Below, one piece after another: positions 1-8,283 of a stretch of DNA of 64,000 nucleotides. The first letter of the stretch is position 1. Each line of letters begins with the position of its first letter. The stretch is from an uncultured bacterium. Its GTDB lineage: Bacteria > Bacillota > Clostridia > Peptostreptococcales > Anaerovoracaceae. Under the pieces are notes generated by a model. It did no database searches and was not told the DNA's origin. It saw only the letters and a program-made list of their open reading frames with translations. The stretch spans positions 25,320 through 89,319 of the forward strand of contig CAJMLH010000002.1 in assembly GCA_905214195.1 (NCBI GenBank), in the 5' to 3' direction. Position numbers and translations under genes: made by a program.

Positions 1-1
1 C

Positions 2-748
2 GACGCTGAAAACCACGCAGGCATATTTGAAATGGCTGACGGCGGTACAGTATTTTTGGACGAAATAAACTCTATGGATATCGGACTTCAAGCCAAACTT
101 CTAAGAGTTCTTGAAGAAAAAAAGATTACACGAATCGGCTCTTCCGATTCTATAGATGTCGATGTACGCATAATAGCTGCAATAAACAGACCTCCTCTTG
201 AATGTATAGAAAACGGAACTCTGAGGGCGGATCTTTTTTATCGTCTGGGCAGCGTAACATTGACCATTCCTCTGCTCAAAGACAGAGATGAGGATATAGA
301 TTTGCTGACTAATTTTTTTGTAGATAAATACAGAATGTCAATGGGCAAAAACATAATCGGCGTTTCACAGGATGTTATGACAGTATTCCATAACTACCCA
401 TGGCCGGGAAATGTGCGTGAACTAAAAAATGTAATTGAGGGTGCATTTAATCTTTGCGATTCGACAGTCATAGGTCTGGGGGATTTACCATCATATATGC
501 TGTCCGGAATGGAAGTAAAGAAATTGGTTGCCGAAAATCAAGCCGATATTAAAGATATGCAGTGGCTTGGAAGCCTGAAAAACAATCTTGAAGCCTATGA
601 AAAAAGTCTTATTATAAACGCAATAAAATCTCACAAGAACCTTTCTCAAGCGGCCTCATATCTAAAAATCAGTCGCCAGAGCCTAAACCAAAAAATAAAT
701 AAGTACAACATTTCAGTTGTAAAAAACTCCTTAGTTATAGAAGATTGA
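2..748 (+). CDS. Sigma-54-dependent transcriptional activator (3' part)
   Basis: The reading frame is open from the first bases of the window, so the start lies upstream. The visible part begins just after the GAFTGA loop of an AAA+ enhancer-binding protein (ENHAGIFEMADGG, then the Walker B stretch TVFLDEINSM). It continues with the sensor regions (VDVRIIAAINRP, LRADLFYRLG, PWPGNVRELKN) and ends in a Fis-type helix-turn-helix (AASYLKISRQSLNQKINKY). Such proteins use ATP to open promoters held by RpoN. The sensory N-terminus is missing, so the signal is unknown. The sigma-54 promoter at 5660-5676 before the YfcC-type transporter is the nearest visible candidate target, which suggests that this protein controls the amidohydrolase/transporter cluster. 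That link is inference. Confidence 0.93.
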   Translation, partial: DAENHAGIFEMADGGTVFLDEINSMDIGLQAKLLRVLEEKKITRIGSSDSIDVDVRIIAAINRPPLECIENGTLRADLFYRLGSVTLTIPLLKDRDEDIDLLTNFFVDKYRMSMGKNIIGVSQDVMTVFHNYPWPGNVRELKNVIEGAFNLCDSTVIGLGDLPSYMLSGMEVKKLVAENQADIKDMQWLGSLKNNLEAYEKSLIINAIKSHKNLSQAASYLKISRQSLNQKINKYNISVVKNSLVIED

Positions 749-756
749 CAAATATC

Positions 757-803
757 AAACCGCTGCCCACAAGCGTCAAACGCAAGCCATGAGCAGCGGT
801 TGT
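757..803. terminator. Bidirectional terminator
   Basis: The arms AACCGCTGC and GCAGCGGTT (758-766 and 793-801) form a stem followed by a T-rich stretch. It lies between the convergent sigma-54 activator and the amidohydrolase gene. Confidence 0.6.
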
Positions 804-809
804 TTAATT

Positions 810-2408
810 TTATCTGTGATACACCTTTATTCCATCTATATAAGTTTCTTCAACTTTAATACTGTCTATTTCATCATAGGGAACCTCAAGTATATCTTTG
901 TCCAAAACTATAAAGTCTGCCGCATATCCCGGTTTAAGAATTCCTATATCTTCAAACCCCAGCATAGGTGCAGATTCCGCAGTGTAAAGTCTTATTGCAG
1001 TTTCAATATCAACTCTGTGGCGTTCTCCGCAATCAGTTCCGTCCCACGCTTTTCTTGTTACGGCTCCCTTAAGGCAAACAAAAGGATTAGACGGCTCTGC
1101 CCATGCAGTTGCAGGAGCATCTGTACTGAAACTGATTCTTACCCCTTCTTTGATCCAATCTGCTATAGGATAATTTTCTTTGGTTCTTTCAAGTCCCATG
1201 TTAGTCAAGTAACTCTCTATCTCCGCATAAAGAAAAATCGGCTGAGTAACAAATGCGATTCCTGATTTGGCTGCCTTTTTTATAGCATCTTTTGTAGGCA
1301 TTGCCACATGCTCAAGTCTAACATAAGGAGCTTTTCCCTCTGTCCATGACTTTTGCTGCCATGTGTGCTCAATAGCCCTATCTATGGTTCTTGCCCCCAT
1401 CGCATGTATAGATAGCTGACATCCGTTTTCTTTGCAAAATGAAACAGCATCCTCTATATCTTTTTCACTGCATACAGGCATACCATATTCTTCTTTCTCC
1501 CCTAAATAAGGTTCGTCACACCATGCAGTGCGACCTGACACGCTTCCGTCACCTATCAATTTAATTCCGGCTATTCTGAAACGGCTATTCTTATCTTGGT
1601 CTTTTTTAGAAATTGTAAAGTCTTTTTTACCCTTTACATTATCCCACATATAATAGGCCGCTATTTTTACAGCCATTCCTTTCTCTATGGCAAGATCATA
1701 TACATCGTGATAGTCGCAGTTTATAAACTCACCCATATCGGCTCCTGTAGTAACACCCTGAGATACCAATATATCATTGAGATATACCAAATCATCCGCC
1801 ATATCTTCCGGTGTTTTTTCTGCGATTACACCATCAAGCACAGTTCTTGCGTTTTCATAAAGGATGCCATTAGGCTCTCCATTTTCGTAATGACCTATTT
1901 TGCCTCCCTCAGGATCCGGTGTGTCGGCTGTAACTCCGGCAAGCTCAAGAGCCTTGCTGTTTACTGCATATACATGACCGCATGTTCTCTTTACAACTAC
2001 AGGAGAATCGCTGCACCCTCTGTCAAGATCATACCTGTTTGGTGCTCTCTGCTCCTTTAGCTTCCCCTCGTCATATCCCCATCCGAATATCCACTCACCT
2101 TCATTTTGACTGTGTCTCTTCTCTCCTATCTTTATTATCAGCTCTTCTATTGAATTTACTGACGGTGGCAATGCGGAAATCTGACGACAGCAGTCAGCAA
2201 GCATAATGGCATGCATATGGCTGTCAACAAATCCAGGTAAAACTCTCTTTCCGTCAAGATCTACAACCTTATCACTCTCAGGAGCTTCTTTTTCTTTACC
2301 AACCCATAATATTCTGCCATCTTTTACAGCCATCGCCTCTGCATATGGATTATCCTTGTCCGAGGTGAAAATTTTACAATTTTTATATAAAACATCACAT
2401 TTATTCAT
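810..2408 (-). CDS. YtcJ-family amidohydrolase
   Basis: This 532-residue protein is a metal-dependent amidohydrolase of the YtcJ type. The metal-binding motif DSHMH (His64, His66) follows VLPGF, a further metal histidine lies in LSIHAMG, and the late aspartate is in FSTDAPAT. The C-terminal strand PGYAADFIVLDKD is typical of the family. YtcJ proteins hydrolyse C-N bonds in exoenzyme-type or amidated substrates, but most members have no known substrate. The start has a good AAGGAGG site. The gene lies 13 bases behind the M20 amidohydrolase and probably shares its transcript. A second family member (3882-5495) reads the other way. Together with the YfcC-type transporter they suggest uptake and deacylation of an amino-acid derivative; this role is inferred. 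Confidence 0.9.
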   Translation of the reverse strand: MNKCDVLYKNCKIFTSDKDNPYAEAMAVKDGRILWVGKEKEAPESDKVVDLDGKRVLPGFVDSHMHAIMLADCCRQISALPPSVNSIEELIIKIGEKRHSQNEGEWIFGWGYDEGKLKEQRAPNRYDLDRGCSDSPVVVKRTCGHVYAVNSKALELAGVTADTPDPEGGKIGHYENGEPNGILYENARTVLDGVIAEKTPEDMADDLVYLNDILVSQGVTTGADMGEFINCDYHDVYDLAIEKGMAVKIAAYYMWDNVKGKKDFTISKKDQDKNSRFRIAGIKLIGDGSVSGRTAWCDEPYLGEKEEYGMPVCSEKDIEDAVSFCKENGCQLSIHAMGARTIDRAIEHTWQQKSWTEGKAPYVRLEHVAMPTKDAIKKAAKSGIAFVTQPIFLYAEIESYLTNMGLERTKENYPIADWIKEGVRISFSTDAPATAWAEPSNPFVCLKGAVTRKAWDGTDCGERHRVDIETAIRLYTAESAPMLGFEDIGILKPGYAADFIVLDKDILEVPYDEIDSIKVEETYIDGIKVYHR

Positions 2409-2421
2409 TACAAACCCCTCC

Positions 2422-3648
2422 TTACTTTTTATGCGCTTTAAGCCAGTTTACTGCAACATTGGCATAAAGAGCCGTTCCGTAAGGAAGAACATCTTCATCT
2501 ATTACCATATTCGGATTATGCATCGGAGCTGCTGCTTCATCGCCTACCCCTATGGTAGCAAACATAGCCGGCACTTTTTCACCTACATATCCAAAGTCTT
2601 CCGTTCCCGCCATACACGGAATTTCGCTGACATTATCTGCCCCCACCACTTCTTCAAGGAAAGGTCTGAGCTCACTGCACAGTTCTTCGTCATTGTACGC
2701 AGACGGAGTGTGAAAAGTTATCATATCATATTCGCCTCTCCACATTTTAACGGTATGCTCAACAATTTCCGGGATTCTCGAAGTCAAATGTCCGGTTACT
2801 TCTCTGTTGAAAGTTCTCGCTGCAACTTGTAAATCCGCCGTATCGGGAATTACATTGGCAGCCGTTCCTCCGCCGCATTTGCCTACAGAAAGAGCTACCG
2901 TCTCCCTTGGATCTATCTCTCTTGAACTGAGAAGATTAAGTGTCGTATAAAGCTGATTTGATATCATAAGCGGATCTATGCACTGATGTGGAGTCGAAGT
3001 ATGTCCGCCCTTTCCTCTTATCTTAATCATAAATGTATCCATGGCGGCAGATGTAATTTTAGGTGTATATCCAACTGTACCTGCTTTCTGATTTGCCATT
3101 ACATGAATAGCAAACGCAGCGTCTACATGAGGATTTTCCATAAGTCCATGTTCAATCATAAGCCTTGAGCCACAGCCACACTCTTCACCGGTTTGGAACA
3201 TCAGTTTAACTGTTCCCGCCAGTTCATCTTCCATATCTTTAAGTATGGCTGCTGTACCAAGAAGCATCGCAGTATGTGCATCATGACCGCACATATGTGC
3301 AAATCCTTTTTTCTCAGAAGTGAAATCGCAAAGGCCCTCCGTTTCAGTCATTGGAAGTGCGTCCATATCTGCACGCAATAAAATACAGGGTTCACCTTTA
3401 CCTATAGTAGCCACTACACCTGTAGAAGCTTCCATATCAGGGAATCCTGCAAATACAAAGTTACTTCTTAAATTTTCATCTAAAGGTCCGCCGCAGATTT
3501 CAGACTCTATGCCCATTTCTGAAAGTCTTTTCTGTACATATTCAGCTGTTTCAGGCAAATAAAAACCGACCTCAGGTCTTCTGTGAAGCTGATGTCTGTC
3601 CTTTAATATCTGTTCCTTATTAGCTAAAGCAGCTTCCAAAATATTCAT
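2422..3648 (-). CDS. M20-family amidohydrolase (N-acyl amino acid hydrolase type)
   Basis: This 408-residue zinc peptidase-like enzyme belongs to the M20D group (hippurate hydrolase, N-acetyl-amino acid deacylase, AbgB relatives). Visible motifs are LRADMDALPM, HMCGHDAHTAMLL (metal ligands), TGEECGCGS (catalytic Glu pair), a dimerisation domain at about residues 180-300, and a C-terminal APMHNP histidine. The frame opens at 3681, but the start used here is the ATG at 3648, which has GGAGG seven bases upstream; the extra 11 codons have no such site. The enzyme likely removes an acyl group from an amino acid. It is the first gene of a two-gene unit with the YtcJ-type amidohydrolase and has a sigma-70-type promoter just upstream. 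Confidence 0.9.
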   Translation of the reverse strand: MNILEAALANKEQILKDRHQLHRRPEVGFYLPETAEYVQKRLSEMGIESEICGGPLDENLRSNFVFAGFPDMEASTGVVATIGKGEPCILLRADMDALPMTETEGLCDFTSEKKGFAHMCGHDAHTAMLLGTAAILKDMEDELAGTVKLMFQTGEECGCGSRLMIEHGLMENPHVDAAFAIHVMANQKAGTVGYTPKITSAAMDTFMIKIRGKGGHTSTPHQCIDPLMISNQLYTTLNLLSSREIDPRETVALSVGKCGGGTAANVIPDTADLQVAARTFNREVTGHLTSRIPEIVEHTVKMWRGEYDMITFHTPSAYNDEELCSELRPFLEEVVGADNVSEIPCMAGTEDFGYVGEKVPAMFATIGVGDEAAAPMHNPNMVIDEDVLPYGTALYANVAVNWLKAHKK

Positions 3649-3747
3649 AATTCTACCTCCGTAAAACGATTTTTCTAACAAATCCGCTTAACATATCAAT
3701 GTGCTCAAGATTGACAGGAGTCTGAAAGCTTTCTTTAGTTTGGCTGC

Positions 3748-3777
3748 ATTATAGCACAACATTTTTTGTAATGTCAA
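3748..3777 (-). promoter_or_regulatory. Sigma-70-type promoter for the M20/YtcJ unit
   Basis: On the minus strand there is a TTGACA (-35) at 3772-3777 and a perfect TATAAT (-10) at 3748-3753, separated by 18 bases. It lies about 100 bases before the M20 start codon. Confidence 0.7.
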
Positions 3778-3881
3778 GCAGCTTTTTTATACTTGACAAA
3801 TAAATTTTTTCATCTGAAATTATCCATAATGTACGACCACTTATAAAATAACTACCCAAATCAGGGAAAACGGAGGTTATT

Positions 3882-5495
3882 ATGGACACTATTTTGTATA
3901 ACGGCAAAATCTACACACAAGACAAAGCTTATCCGTCCTGCTCTGCCATTGCAATTAAAAACGGAGTAATTGCAGCCATGGGCAGTAACAGTGAAATTCT
4001 TGCTTTGTCCAAAGACAACACCGAAAAAATAGATTTAAAACAAAGACGAGTTCTTCCGGGTTTTGAAGACTCCCATTTACATTTGCTGTTCTACGCAATA
4101 CAGGCAAGTGCAGTAAACTTAGCTGCGGCAAGAAGCCTTGAAGATGTTAAATCTTTATGCGGCGAAAAAGTTCAATGGGCCAAGCAAAACGGCAAATGGA
4201 TACAGGGTGTTTCTTTCAATCAAGATGATTGGGACATCAAAAAATTACCTACAAGACATGACCTTGACCGGATTTCCACAGAAGTCCCTATTTCAATAAG
4301 ACGAGCTTGTTACCATATTTCCGTATGCAATACCAAGGCTCTTGAAATCCTCGGACTGATGGAAAATATTTCTGATGAGGCAAAAATCAACATGGGCTTT
4401 AATGAGGACGGAACACCTGACGGTTTAATCAAAGAAGATCTTCAAAATATTATTACAGAAGCACAGCCTCTTCCTACCAAAGGTGAAATTAAAGATCTTA
4501 TCATTCTTGGATTGAATCATGCCGCTTCTAAAGGCATAACTCAAGTACACAGTGATGATTTTATGGTTCTGCCCGGTGATGATGGCGAAACCATAATGAA
4601 TGCATATAAAGAGCTGGCCTCCGAGGGAAAACTACCTATAAGAGTTTATCAACAGTGCCTGCTTTGGGAAGAAAACAGCCTTGAGCGTTTTCCGAAAATA
4701 GGTCACAAAACAGGAGATGATTACGGTTTCTATCGCATAGGCCCTTTTAAAATAATAGGAGACGGCTCTCTTGGCGCTCACACTGCATATATGAGAAAAC
4801 CTTATCTCAATGAACCCGGTACTTGCGGTCTGGCTCGATATACAGACGAGCAGCTTTATGAAATCTGCAAAACCGCCCATAACAATGGAATGCAGCTTGC
4901 TATACATTGTATAGGTGATGCTTCCCTTGAACAAGCATTAAACGCACTTAAAAGACTCCAACTTGATTATACTCGCACAAACTGCCGTCACGGAATAGTG
5001 CATTGCCAGATTATGGACAACAAGCAGCACGACATGTTCCATGAGCTAAATCTTTTGGCTTATGTGCAGCCTATTTTCCTCCGCTGTGATATGAATATAG
5101 TAGATGAGTGCGTAGGTTCTGAGCTTGCAAAACAAAGCTATAACTGGCGGCGCTATGAGGACACAGGTGTACATCAGAGCGGTGGTTCCGACTGCCCTGC
5201 TGAAGCATTCGACATCTTGCCTAACATTGAATATGCAGTTACGAGAACCAATCCCGACACAGGTAAATCATGGTATCCGGAAAACAAGGTTACTCTTAAA
5301 GAGGCTATTAAGATCTTTACATATGAAGGGGCGTATGCTTCTTTCTCAGAAAGTATAAGAGGTTCTCTCTCAGTTGGCAAATATGCTGACTTGGTGGTTT
5401 TGGACAAAGATATATTTGAAGTTCCCGAAAATCAAATCCATAATATCAATGTAGATATAACAATGGTCGGCGGAAAGATTGCTTATAGCAGATAA
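3882..5495 (+). CDS. YtcJ-family amidohydrolase (second copy)
   Basis: This 537-residue amidohydrolase is a paralogue of the one at 810-2408. It has RVLPGFEDSHLH (His65, His67), QLAIHCIGD and the late metal motif GGSDCPAEAFD, and it ends with the usual YADLVVLDKDIFEVP strand. An AACGGAGG site sits just before the ATG. The substrate is unknown; the family is broad and annotation as an exoenzyme regulator homologue is by similarity only. It is divergent from the M20/YtcJ unit and followed by a clear terminator and then the sigma-54-promoted transporter, so it forms its own transcription unit. Confidence 0.9.
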   Translation: MDTILYNGKIYTQDKAYPSCSAIAIKNGVIAAMGSNSEILALSKDNTEKIDLKQRRVLPGFEDSHLHLLFYAIQASAVNLAAARSLEDVKSLCGEKVQWAKQNGKWIQGVSFNQDDWDIKKLPTRHDLDRISTEVPISIRRACYHISVCNTKALEILGLMENISDEAKINMGFNEDGTPDGLIKEDLQNIITEAQPLPTKGEIKDLIILGLNHAASKGITQVHSDDFMVLPGDDGETIMNAYKELASEGKLPIRVYQQCLLWEENSLERFPKIGHKTGDDYGFYRIGPFKIIGDGSLGAHTAYMRKPYLNEPGTCGLARYTDEQLYEICKTAHNNGMQLAIHCIGDASLEQALNALKRLQLDYTRTNCRHGIVHCQIMDNKQHDMFHELNLLAYVQPIFLRCDMNIVDECVGSELAKQSYNWRRYEDTGVHQSGGSDCPAEAFDILPNIEYAVTRTNPDTGKSWYPENKVTLKEAIKIFTYEGAYASFSESIRGSLSVGKYADLVVLDKDIFEVPENQIHNINVDITMVGGKIAYSR

Positions 5496-5527
5496 CATAA
5501 AAAAGAATTGTTTAGAACCATAATTAC

Positions 5528-5571
5528 AAAATGCACAGTGTAAATATTTCTTTACATTCTGTGCATTTTTA
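5528..5571 (+). terminator. Rho-independent terminator
   Basis: The arms AAAATGCACAG and CTGTGCATTTTT are extended inward by a TGTAAA/TTTACA pairing and end in a T run. It follows the second YtcJ-type gene. Confidence 0.8.
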
Positions 5572-5659
5572 TTTACACGACCTTACAACAAAAATTTACA
5601 AACCACGAATAATGATAATCCTTAAATTTTAAAATGTTGAAATTCCAATGTTTTATTTG

Positions 5660-5676
5660 TTGGCACAGCACTTGCT
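5660..5676 (+). promoter_or_regulatory. Sigma-54 (-24/-12) promoter
   Basis: TTGGCACAGCACTTGCT matches the RpoN consensus TTGGCAC-R-NNN-Y-TTGC-W at every fixed position. It lies about 80 bases before the YfcC-type transporter. The expected start of transcription is near 5688. Confidence 0.88.
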
Positions 5677-5753
5677 TTATATTAAGGCATAGGATTTAAC
5701 ATCTTATGTGCTCAAGTAACCGATAGCAGTTTGAAGAAATTAAAAAAAGGAGG

Positions 5754-7190
5754 GTGCGCACATCAGGCTTGCGCAAAATCGAAATGACTGAAACATTAAA
5801 CAAGAAAAAAGGATTTGAAATGCCTCATGTCTTTGTTATCCTACTCATAATCATGCTTTTAGTAACCGTTATGTCTTACATAATACCGAGTGGAACCTTT
5901 GACAGAAGCGAGGGAAATGCCGTTGACCCAAATACTTTCCAGTTTATTGAAAATGAAAATCCTATAAGCTTTCAGGATTTCTGGTCAGCACTTTATCAGG
6001 GATTTGTAAACGGTTCAACCATTATGGGCTCGCTTCTTCTAAGTGCAGGAAGTCTTGGCATCTTAAACAGCACCGGAGTATTGGAAATAGGTGTGAAAAA
6101 GCTTACTCAAATAACTAAGGGAAGAAATCTTATCGCCATTATAATTTTCTATCTGTATTTCGCCGGAATGAACATCCTTGGTGCAGGAGAAGGTGTTTAT
6201 CCGTTCTTCCCTATAGTAACCGCCCTGATAATGTCTCTTGGCTATGACCGTCTCATGGCTGCCGGCACTATTATGTTTGCTGCAACAGCAGGATTCGCAT
6301 GTGGTATGGTGAATATGTTTACAACGGGAATTTCTCAGCAACTTGTAGGGCTTCCTATGTTTTCGGGCATAGGATACCGCCTCATAGTATTCATAGTCCT
6401 TGGTACTATTGGACTTGTAAGTATTCTTTTATACGGTCGCAAGATTAAAAAAGACCCTGACAAAAGCTATGTTGCAGAAGAATACAAAAAAGATCTGGCT
6501 GAGAGCGAAGCAAGAAAACAATCCGGTGAAGACAACAAAACTGTATTTACATGGAGAGAAGGACTTACACTCTTGTTATTCCTTGCCCTTGTAATATTTA
6601 TCGCATACGGATGTCTCAAATTAAATTTCACCCTTGCTCAATTTGCAGCTTATTATGTAGTATTTGCTATAATCGTAGCCTTTATATACCGCATAAGTCC
6701 AAATAAATTCTGTCAAATATTTGTTCAAGGCGCATCTCAAGTTTTGACAGCTGCTCTTGCAATAGGTCTGGCTCAGTCGGTAATGGTTCTTCTGACCCAA
6801 GGCCAAATAATGGACACTCTTGTTTAGTACATGGGTAACGCACTTCAGGGAAAGAGCGCTTTGATAACTTTGCTCCTTATATTCCTGTTTGTAACCGCTT
6901 TCAACTTCCTTGTTGTTTCCGTAAGCGGAAAGGCGCTTATGATGATGCCTATAATGAGTCCTCTGGGCAAAATGCTGGGAATAAATCAGCAGGTTATGGT
7001 TCTTACATATCAGCTTGGAGACGGAATAACCAATATGTTATGGCCGGGTGGCGGTCTTGTATCATGTTCACTGTGCGGACTCAACTACGGTACATGGCTC
7101 AAGATGGCATGGAAAACATTTGCTGCCATGATTGTTGCCGGTTATGTCCTTATTTGTGTAGCAAATGCTATCGGATACGGACCATTCTAA
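5754..7190 (+). pseudogene. YfcC-family transporter interrupted by in-frame TAG
   Basis: The frame encodes a polytopic membrane protein of the YfcC/C4-dicarboxylate-arginine-ornithine antiporter superfamily (relatives include ArcD/YfcC and AbgT-like carriers). It reads MPHVFVILLIIMLLVTVM near the N-terminus, GAGEGVYPFFPI in the middle, and GDGITNMLWPGGG near the C-terminus. A TAG at 6825-6827 splits it into 357 and 119 codons in the same frame, with no ribosome site before the second part. The family is normally one chain of about 470 residues, which this would restore. The start is uncertain: AGGAGG (5748-5753) abuts a GTG at 5754, an in-frame TTG lies at 5769 and an ATG at 5784. Nonsense mutation, readthrough or sequencing error are all possible. 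Confidence 0.8.
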
Positions 7191-7220
7191 TTAAAACATA
7201 GGCTTTCCTTTATAAATAGA

Positions 7221-7258
7221 AAAACAGCTCATTGTTTATCTTTACAATGAGCTGTTTT
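7221..7258. terminator. Bidirectional terminator
   Basis: A 15-bp perfect stem (AAAACAGCTCATTGT and its complement, 7221-7235 and 7244-7258) ends in A and T runs. It separates the convergent YfcC-type gene and the hypothetical gene. Confidence 0.85.
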
Positions 7259-7265
7259 ATTGTTT

Positions 7266-7568
7266 TTAATAATATAACGATACTTTTTCTTTTATTATAT
7301 CCATGACTTTTTCATATCCGTCAATACATTTCCAATCTTGAGCCAGATGAAAGCGTATAACTTCATAAAGCCACTTCTCATATTCTTCAATTGCCTGTTC
7401 AAAATTCAGACCTTTTTCTTTAAGCAAACGGACATCATATTCTGCAAACTCTGCTTTTACTTTGCATCTCTTCCTTGGGCTTTTCTCTATCCCATCGGGA
7501 AAATCCATCACAGATATTTCAACATAATTGTGAAACGGTATATCCGGCACAAGTTTTACTTCTTTCAT
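7266..7568 (-). CDS. Hypothetical protein
   Basis: This 100-residue protein is not recognised. It is soluble and charged, with a predicted amphipathic helix around EQAIEEYEKWLYEVIRFHLA and no signal peptide or membrane segment. It starts five bases after the phosphoribosyltransferase stop codon, and no good ribosome site is visible (only a weak GGAAG about 16 bases upstream), so it may be translated by coupling. It ends at a strong terminator, which supports a real gene at the end of a two-gene transcript. Confidence 0.6.
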   Translation of the reverse strand: MKEVKLVPDIPFHNYVEISVMDFPDGIEKSPRKRCKVKAEFAEYDVRLLKEKGLNFEQAIEEYEKWLYEVIRFHLAQDWKCIDGYEKVMDIIKEKVSLYY

Positions 7569-7573
7569 ATAAC

Positions 7574-8125
7574 TTATTTTATACTTCCGTCAGGATTAAA
7601 TACAGGTAATTTTTCCAAATAAGTTATATCGTCTCTGTCCGCTGCTTCTCCCTCTGCCAGAACGGTCATTCGTCCGACTATATTGCCGCCTACTTGATTT
7701 ACAAGTGTTTCTATAGCTGTAAGGGATTCACCTGTACTTATAACATCGTCTACAATAAGAACTTTCTTATCTCTAAGCTGATCAGCTTCTTTCTTGCCTA
7801 CGCAAAGAGTCTGTACATGGTCTGTTGTTATAGAATCAACCTGTGTGGTTATTATATCCTGCATATAAAGTTTAGGGCCTTTTCTTGCTACTACATAATC
7901 GTTGTTTCCGGACTGTCTTGCCATTTCGTATGCAAGAGGTATTCCCTTGGATTCGGCAGTTATAATTATATCAAATTCCGGCGCTCTCTTAAGCAGCTCT
8001 GCTGCGGCAGCCTTTGTTATTTCCACATCGCTGAACATTATGAACGCTGCGATATATAAGTCATCACTTACTTTGCACAGAGGCAGCTGTCTTTTCAGAC
8101 CTGCTATAGTCATTTCATAAAACAT
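7574..8125 (-). CDS. Purine phosphoribosyltransferase
   Basis: This 183-residue enzyme carries the PRPP-binding signature VLIVDDVISTGESLTA, of the type found in adenine and xanthine phosphoribosyltransferases. It joins a purine base to PRPP to give the nucleotide. An EFDIIITAESKGIPLAYEMA stretch forms the apt-like hood region. AGGAAAGG precedes the ATG. It lies beside an NCS2 purine permease in the same orientation, which supports purine salvage. Whether the base is adenine or another purine cannot be told from the sequence, so no gene symbol is given. Confidence 0.85.
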   Translation of the reverse strand: MFYEMTIAGLKRQLPLCKVSDDLYIAAFIMFSDVEITKAAAAELLKRAPEFDIIITAESKGIPLAYEMARQSGNNDYVVARKGPKLYMQDIITTQVDSITTDHVQTLCVGKKEADQLRDKKVLIVDDVISTGESLTAIETLVNQVGGNIVGRMTVLAEGEAADRDDITYLEKLPVFNPDGSIK

Positions 8126-8248
8126 AGATATCTTTTCCTTTCCTCAATCAAAGAAATTTACTCTCTAATTATACCCCCTATCGCAAATTATAGCAAGCTA
8201 TAGAGTTTTGAAAGCTTCATTCATAGATATAAAATTCAAAAACAACAA

Positions 8249-8271
8249 AGGCGACTCTTTAAGAGCCGCCT
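8249..8271 (-). terminator. Probable terminator of the NCS2 permease
   Basis: The arms AGGCGGCTCTT and AAGAGTCGCCT (minus strand, one mismatch) precede a T-rich but broken tail. It lies just after the permease stop codon. Confidence 0.55.
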
Positions 8272-8283
8272 CATAGTTTAACA

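Noticed and set aside
5125..5407. Extra frames inside the amidohydrolase genes on both strands
   Set aside because: They are shadows of the real genes with no ribosome sites and no recognisable domains.
6825..6827. Pyrrolysine insertion at the TAG
   Set aside because: No pyl genes are in the window, the protein is not a methylamine methyltransferase, and TAG ends other genes here.
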